Shown: positions 61,401 through 64,000 of the stretch, one piece after another
Position numbering within the stretch: the stretch's first letter is position 1
How the letters are laid out: each line of letters begins with the position of its first letter
NCBI RefSeq assembly: GCF_001895925.1
Contig: NZ_MPPI01000018.1
Coordinates: forward strand, 19,551-83,550
DNA from: Phormidesmis priestleyi ULC007
GTDB lineage: Bacteria; Cyanobacteriota; Cyanobacteriia; Leptolyngbyales; Leptolyngbyaceae
Direction: 5' to 3'
Length of the DNA stretch: 64,000 nt
The notes under the pieces: generated by a model
The model's input: only the letters and a program-made list of their open reading frames with translations
The model's database searches: none
Told to the model about the DNA's origin: nothing
Program-made: the position numbers and the translations under genes

Positions 61401-61596
61401 TTGGGTGCCTACCAGTGCCGTGTGTGAGCAGTTGGGTTTCAGCGTCAAACATATCTGGAGACTGCGAGACGAGGGACTCTTCAAAGAGAAGATCCATTGG
61501 CGAAATATCTCTAGCCCCCAAGCTGCTAGACCGACCTACCGCTGGCACCTTAAACGCTGTGAGGAGGCTCTAGAGATTCCGCCTGAGATGAGATAG
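61384..61596 (+). CDS. Likely excisionase / directionality factor (element)
   Basis: A 70-residue protein from the ATG at 61384 (AGGAGGTG just upstream). The core VPTSAVCEQLGFSVKHIWRLRDEGLFKEKIHW is an excisionase/MerR-type winged helix-turn-helix, ending in a basic Arg/Trp stretch (YRWHLKRCEEAL). It is the last rightward gene and overlaps the end of the converging integrase gene by 47 bases, a common place for a recombination directionality factor. Confidence 0.72.
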   Translation: MSRTSDWVPTSAVCEQLGFSVKHIWRLRDEGLFKEKIHWRNISSPQAARPTYRWHLKRCEEALEIPPEMR

Positions 61597-62680
61597 GAGG
61601 CAAGGGGCGATCTAGTCTCAGCATCAACGCCTCATATGCTCTCTGATGAACCTCCTCACTAATCCAAGCGTGATAAATCTCGCTGTGGACTCTCACGCTA
61701 TGTCCCATCTGTTGAGCCGCTAGGCTGATGTCTAAGCCAAACTCCATCGACCTGACTGCCCAAGCGTGACGCAAATTGTAGGCAGGGAAAGGCACCTCAT
61801 AGCGGATGAACTGGTGACTGACTCGACTTCCTAGATCAGAGTTATTCCGACCGCTCACTTTTGGCAAGTTGACCGCTCTCAAATTCCATTGCTCTAACCA
61901 TTCAGGGTAGAACGGGTAAACTCGTCTCTGCCCTGTTTTGGTCGGTTCTTCCACTTGCAGCACCGGAAATTTATCCAGATTGCAGTGAAACACCTCGTGC
62001 GGTCTAATCCCATAAGTGGCAATCAGCCCGTAAACATATTGCCATTGAGGATTAGGGATTTTCTCCCTCCATGCGGCGATCGTCGCATCGACTGGTAAGT
62101 CACGCGGTGTCACCTTACTCGGTGAGTAGTTCCCTCTCAATGGCTTAAAATTGGCATCTAGCCCCGCAAACGTTGCTATCTGTGTCAAGACATCAACGTA
62201 GCGCTGACGGCTTCTAGAATCTGGTTTCGTAGCGGTGACAGCACTCGCAAGCAATTGCAGTGTGAGAGGTTCATCGGATGGCAACTGAGAAAAAACCTGA
62301 CAATAATCTGTCTTCCATGTGGTTTCGCTTTTGGGCGATCGGTGCCGTCGAGTGAAATAATCAGCCTCAAATCTGCTCACCCAATCACCCACACTCAACG
62401 GCACGATCGCAGATAATTTTAAGTACGGTTTCCATGAAAACTCTCGACAATCGAGCAGCGCACCGACTTTTCTCGCTTCTTGCTCTGCCAACTTCAAACC
62501 AGCCGGGTTCGCGTGGTAGCCAAGCGTTAAACGCTGTTGAGATGGTTTCTCTCTGCCTGAGTCTGGTTTGGGCGGAAAGGTTGACCTCAAATAAAGCCGA
62601 TTCCCCATCGCCTCAATGCTGACACCCACATTAGAAGCTTTCAGCCGTCCGTTAGCCTGTGCCAATCTTCCATTCATCAT
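61550..62680 (-). CDS. int: Tyrosine recombinase (integrase) (element)
   Basis: A 376-residue integrase that would join the element to the tRNA-Phe 3' end. An N-terminal arm-binding part and a core-binding part (about 90-175) are followed by the catalytic domain with Arg226 (YGIRPHEV), Lys248 (PTKTGQRR), the Y301-N-L-R304 box, His327 (MGHSVRVH) and the nucleophile Tyr336 (SEIYHAW). In the usual HxxR box the first His is Tyr here, a variant I know from cyanobacterial integrases. The gene reads away from the right attachment repeat, 134 bases from it, as in many tRNA-integrating elements. Confidence 0.92.
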   Translation of the reverse strand: MMNGRLAQANGRLKASNVGVSIEAMGNRLYLRSTFPPKPDSGREKPSQQRLTLGYHANPAGLKLAEQEARKVGALLDCREFSWKPYLKLSAIVPLSVGDWVSRFEADYFTRRHRSPKSETTWKTDYCQVFSQLPSDEPLTLQLLASAVTATKPDSRSRQRYVDVLTQIATFAGLDANFKPLRGNYSPSKVTPRDLPVDATIAAWREKIPNPQWQYVYGLIATYGIRPHEVFHCNLDKFPVLQVEEPTKTGQRRVYPFYPEWLEQWNLRAVNLPKVSGRNNSDLGSRVSHQFIRYEVPFPAYNLRHAWAVRSMEFGLDISLAAQQMGHSVRVHSEIYHAWISEEVHQRAYEALMLRLDRPLPPISSQAESLEPPHSV

Positions 62681-62703
62681 TTGACTAAAACTTACCTAAA
62701 AAA

Positions 62704-62747
62704 CAGGGGATGATTAGGGACTATTAGGGATGATTAGGGATGATTGC
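62704..62747. repeat. Iteron-like decamer repeats before the integrase
   Basis: Three consecutive 10-base units TGATTAGGGA / CTATTAGGGA / TGATTAGGGA (62711-62740), preceded by CAGGGGA and followed by a partial TGATTGCAAA. They lie between the integrase start and the right attachment repeat, the usual place of arm-type integrase sites; they could instead be iterons for replication. Confidence 0.68.
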
Positions 62748-62759
62748 AAAAAAGCGAAA

Positions 62760-62794
62760 ATCCCGTAACCCCTTTGAAATGTGAGTTACGGGAT
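62760..62794. terminator. Terminator-like hairpin beside the right attachment site
   Basis: ATCCCGTAAC (62760-62769) pairs with GTTACGGGAT (62785-62794), flanked by A/T-rich tracts on both sides. It would insulate the integrase promoter region from transcription entering across the attachment site. Confidence 0.6.
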
Positions 62795-62813
62795 ATTTTA
62801 TTCCATCTAAAAG

Positions 62814-62856
62814 ATGCCAGGAACGAGACTTGAACTCGTGACACGAGGATTTTCAG
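62814..62856 (-). repeat. Right attachment repeat (3' end of tRNA-Phe)
   Basis: The 43-bp core identical to 49571-49613. On the minus strand the match to tRNA-Phe(GAA) continues a few bases further, to 62861, giving a complete anticodon stem-loop GAGGACTGAAAATCCTC, the T-arm and the 3' acceptor strand, but then diverges: there is no D-arm and no 5' acceptor. A related phrase TTTCAGCCTTCGATTCTAAC at 62886-62905 partly repeats the start of this region. It is not a complete tRNA gene. Confidence 0.88.
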
Positions 62857-63087
62857 TCCTCGATTCAATGCCTATGCAGTAAGGGTTTCAGCCTTCGATT
62901 CTAACCTTTCCCCCAATTTTCCCCCAATCCTTACTTTTTTGGGTATTGTTAGGAAAATTTGACAACTTTTGGGGATGTCAATATTTTTCACTTTTGAGAG
63001 CTAATCTTCTAATCTCTGAATCTTGGTTAGTGCGATCGCAGCTTTGAGATGAATGTGCGATCGCATAGAATAAATGGCTTACACTGA

Positions 63088-63501
63088 TCAATCTTCGGTC
63101 TGTAAGTCCGGCACTTGAGAAAAATCCTTCAGATTTCGGGTCACAAGAATTGCATTTGTAGACCGTGCGATTGCAGCGATTCTCAAATCCTGAGTTCCAA
63201 TGCGTACCTGCCCTCTCAATTCAGCAAATTGACGACTTGCCGAATTCGTCCAATCCAAAATCGTGAAGCCGTTGAGGTACTGCACCGTTTGTCGCAACCC
63301 CACGTAAGCCCAGATTAGTCGTTCAGACTGTGCAGGAGCCGAAGCTCGTCGAATCGCACTCAACCATCCCTGCACTCGTTCCTCAACCGTGATCGCAGTT
63401 AACGCCACAAGCTCATAGCCAACCGAGTCAAGATGTTTGATGCAGGCGAGATCACCATTTTCTAACAACGTGACGTGCTCTGTGTCCAAAATGTATCGCA
63501 T
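63088..63501 (-). CDS. vapC: PIN-domain (VapC-type) toxin
   Basis: A 137-residue ribonuclease toxin. The conserved acidic residues are in MRYILDTEHVTLLE (Asp6), TAITVEERVQGW (Glu) and IGTQDLRIAAIA (Asp), with the last strand ILVTRNLKDFSQV. The type YILDTxHVxLLE...WxxAIRRA is a common cyanobacterial VapC subgroup. A partial upstream gene ends ten bases before its start (TAG at 63512-63514), where the antitoxin is expected; that partner looks truncated by the transposase gene at 63624. Confidence 0.85.
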   Translation of the reverse strand: MRYILDTEHVTLLENGDLACIKHLDSVGYELVALTAITVEERVQGWLSAIRRASAPAQSERLIWAYVGLRQTVQYLNGFTILDWTNSASRQFAELRGQVRIGTQDLRIAAIARSTNAILVTRNLKDFSQVPDLQTED

Positions 63502-63511
63502 CGGATCAAGC

Positions 63512-63615
63512 CTAACTCTCGACTAAATCTTGCGCCAAATCATCGTTCTGCCGAATCGCCTCAATTGACTGATTCACTTCATTTCGCAACGGATTTAGCC
63601 TTAACTCAGATCTTG
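63512..63615 (-). pseudogene. Truncated antitoxin-type gene
   Basis: Only the C-terminal ~25 residues remain in frame (NPLRNEVNQSIEAIRQNDDL then AQDLVES and a stop). Upstream, the frame enters the end of the transposase region. The position ten bases before the PIN toxin suggests the tail of its antitoxin, cut off by the insertion. The exact junction cannot be set without an intact relative. Confidence 0.5.
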
Positions 63616-63623
63616 CACCATTC

Positions 63624-64000
63624 CTAATAAGCTGAGGATAGGGGCTTGATGCTAATTTCAAACCCTTGCTCATTAATGAGGTCACGGTGCTTGTGAATCT
63701 GACGAAGCAGCTTGACCCAGGCGACGTGCGGCAGCAGTGTTGCAACGGCTTTGACACAGACTTCGCCCCAATCGAGGCGCACCCAAGTGGGAAAGGTTTG
63801 AGATACCCAATGTGCCAGGAGGTCAGCGATGAGAGACAGCATTAACCAGCGATAGATTCCTAGCCGAGTCTTCTGACCAAAGCAATCCAAGCCAAAGCGA
63901 TGTTTGATGGTTTTGAAGAAGCCTTCAATTGCCCACCGTTGTCGTCCTAATCTCACGAGATAGACCCCGGAATCCGGGTGAGTCGACACCCCGAAGCGCA
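63624..64000 (-). CDS. Transposase, DDE type, C-terminal part (runs off window)
   Basis: The frame is open to the window edge, so this is the C-terminal ~125 residues of a larger protein. The stretch LVRLGRQRWAIEGFFKTIKHRFGLDCFGQKTRLGIYRWLMLSLIADLLAHW contains the Y-x2-R-W-x-I-E-x-F-F pattern around the last catalytic Glu of IS4-like DDE transposases. The start and other catalytic residues are outside the window. The stop lies next to the broken antitoxin tail. Confidence 0.78.
   Translation of the reverse strand, partial: RFGVSTHPDSGVYLVRLGRQRWAIEGFFKTIKHRFGLDCFGQKTRLGIYRWLMLSLIADLLAHWVSQTFPTWVRLDWGEVCVKAVATLLPHVAWVKLLRQIHKHRDLINEQGFEISIKPLSSAY

Larger units (their letters stand above)
49571..62856. 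mobile_element. Integrated element bounded by tRNA-Phe 3'-end repeats
   Basis: About 13.3 kb between identical 43-bp direct repeats (49571-49613 and 62814-62856) that match the 3' part of tRNA-Phe(GAA). A tyrosine recombinase gene lies next to the right repeat. The right third (59.2-61.6 kb) carries early or replication-type genes on the plus strand: two small proteins, a PrimPol-like primase, and a likely excisionase. An XRE repressor is divergent from these. The left two thirds are a minus-strand run of at least eighteen small, tightly packed genes, several overlapping as TAATG or ATGA. Some look like virion surface or tail proteins. No terminase, portal, capsid protease, major capsid or Zot/FtsK-type ATPase is recognisable. 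A satellite or virus-like element is the best description. Confidence 0.85.

Noticed and set aside
62704..62747. Possible CRISPR-like array
   Set aside because: The 10-bp units are contiguous with no unique spacers, and there are no cas genes. They are better read as integrase sites or iterons. No CRISPR array was found anywhere in the window.
62814..62862. Complete tRNA-Phe gene
   Set aside because: The D-arm and 5' acceptor strand are missing; only the 3' part is present, so it is an attachment fragment.

Overview
This is cyanobacterial chromosomal DNA. It carries the NDH-1 cluster ndhA-ndhI-ndhG-ndhE with a citrate synthase gene upstream, a circadian-type SasA kinase with a KaiB-like sensor domain, a group 2 sigma-70 factor, and the outer-membrane cluster bamA-lpxC-fabZ-lpxA-lpxB. 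The octamer GCGATCGC (HIP1) and its core CGATCG recur throughout. A Leptolyngbya-like or other filamentous lineage is plausible, but the genus cannot be fixed from the sequence alone.

Positions 1-47,200 are mostly housekeeping. Included are sasA, a GT4 glycosyltransferase, a cNMP-domain/AAA/polyferredoxin fusion, a CHAT-TPR protein, Fe superoxide dismutase, polyphosphate kinase, the sigma factor with a neighbouring receiver-only regulator, ndhAIGE and gltA, a CodA-type deaminase next to purC, the bamA/lpx operon, a BrnT/BrnA pair, two NupC-type nucleoside transporter paralogues around a DUF2079 protein, ilvC and a ferredoxin-metallo-beta-lactamase fusion. Three near-identical ~171-bp MITE-like elements with 7-bp target duplications, and one degenerate copy, sit between genes.

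Positions 47,200-49,560 are a decayed junction: a rhomboid reading frame with an internal stop, a frameshifted DUF6399/transposase-like gene and a short transposase N-terminal remnant.

Positions 49,571-62,856 are the most interesting part: a ~13.3-kb integrated element bounded by 43-bp direct repeats that match the 3' part of tRNA-Phe(GAA). It carries a tyrosine recombinase beside the right repeat, a likely directionality factor, an archaeo-eukaryotic-type primase (PrimPol-like), an XRE repressor at a divergent control point, and a long leftward operon of small, overlapping, mostly unrecognised genes. Two of these resemble virion surface or tail proteins, and one 837-residue protein is rich in Pro, Thr and Gln. 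I find no terminase, portal, major capsid or packaging ATPase, so it is not a standard tailed prophage. A satellite or an undescribed virus-like element fits better. Neither boundary holds a complete tRNA, which suggests tandem integration, with the intact trnF further right.

Positions 62,860-64,000 hold a PIN-domain toxin whose antitoxin appears truncated by a transposase gene that runs off the window.
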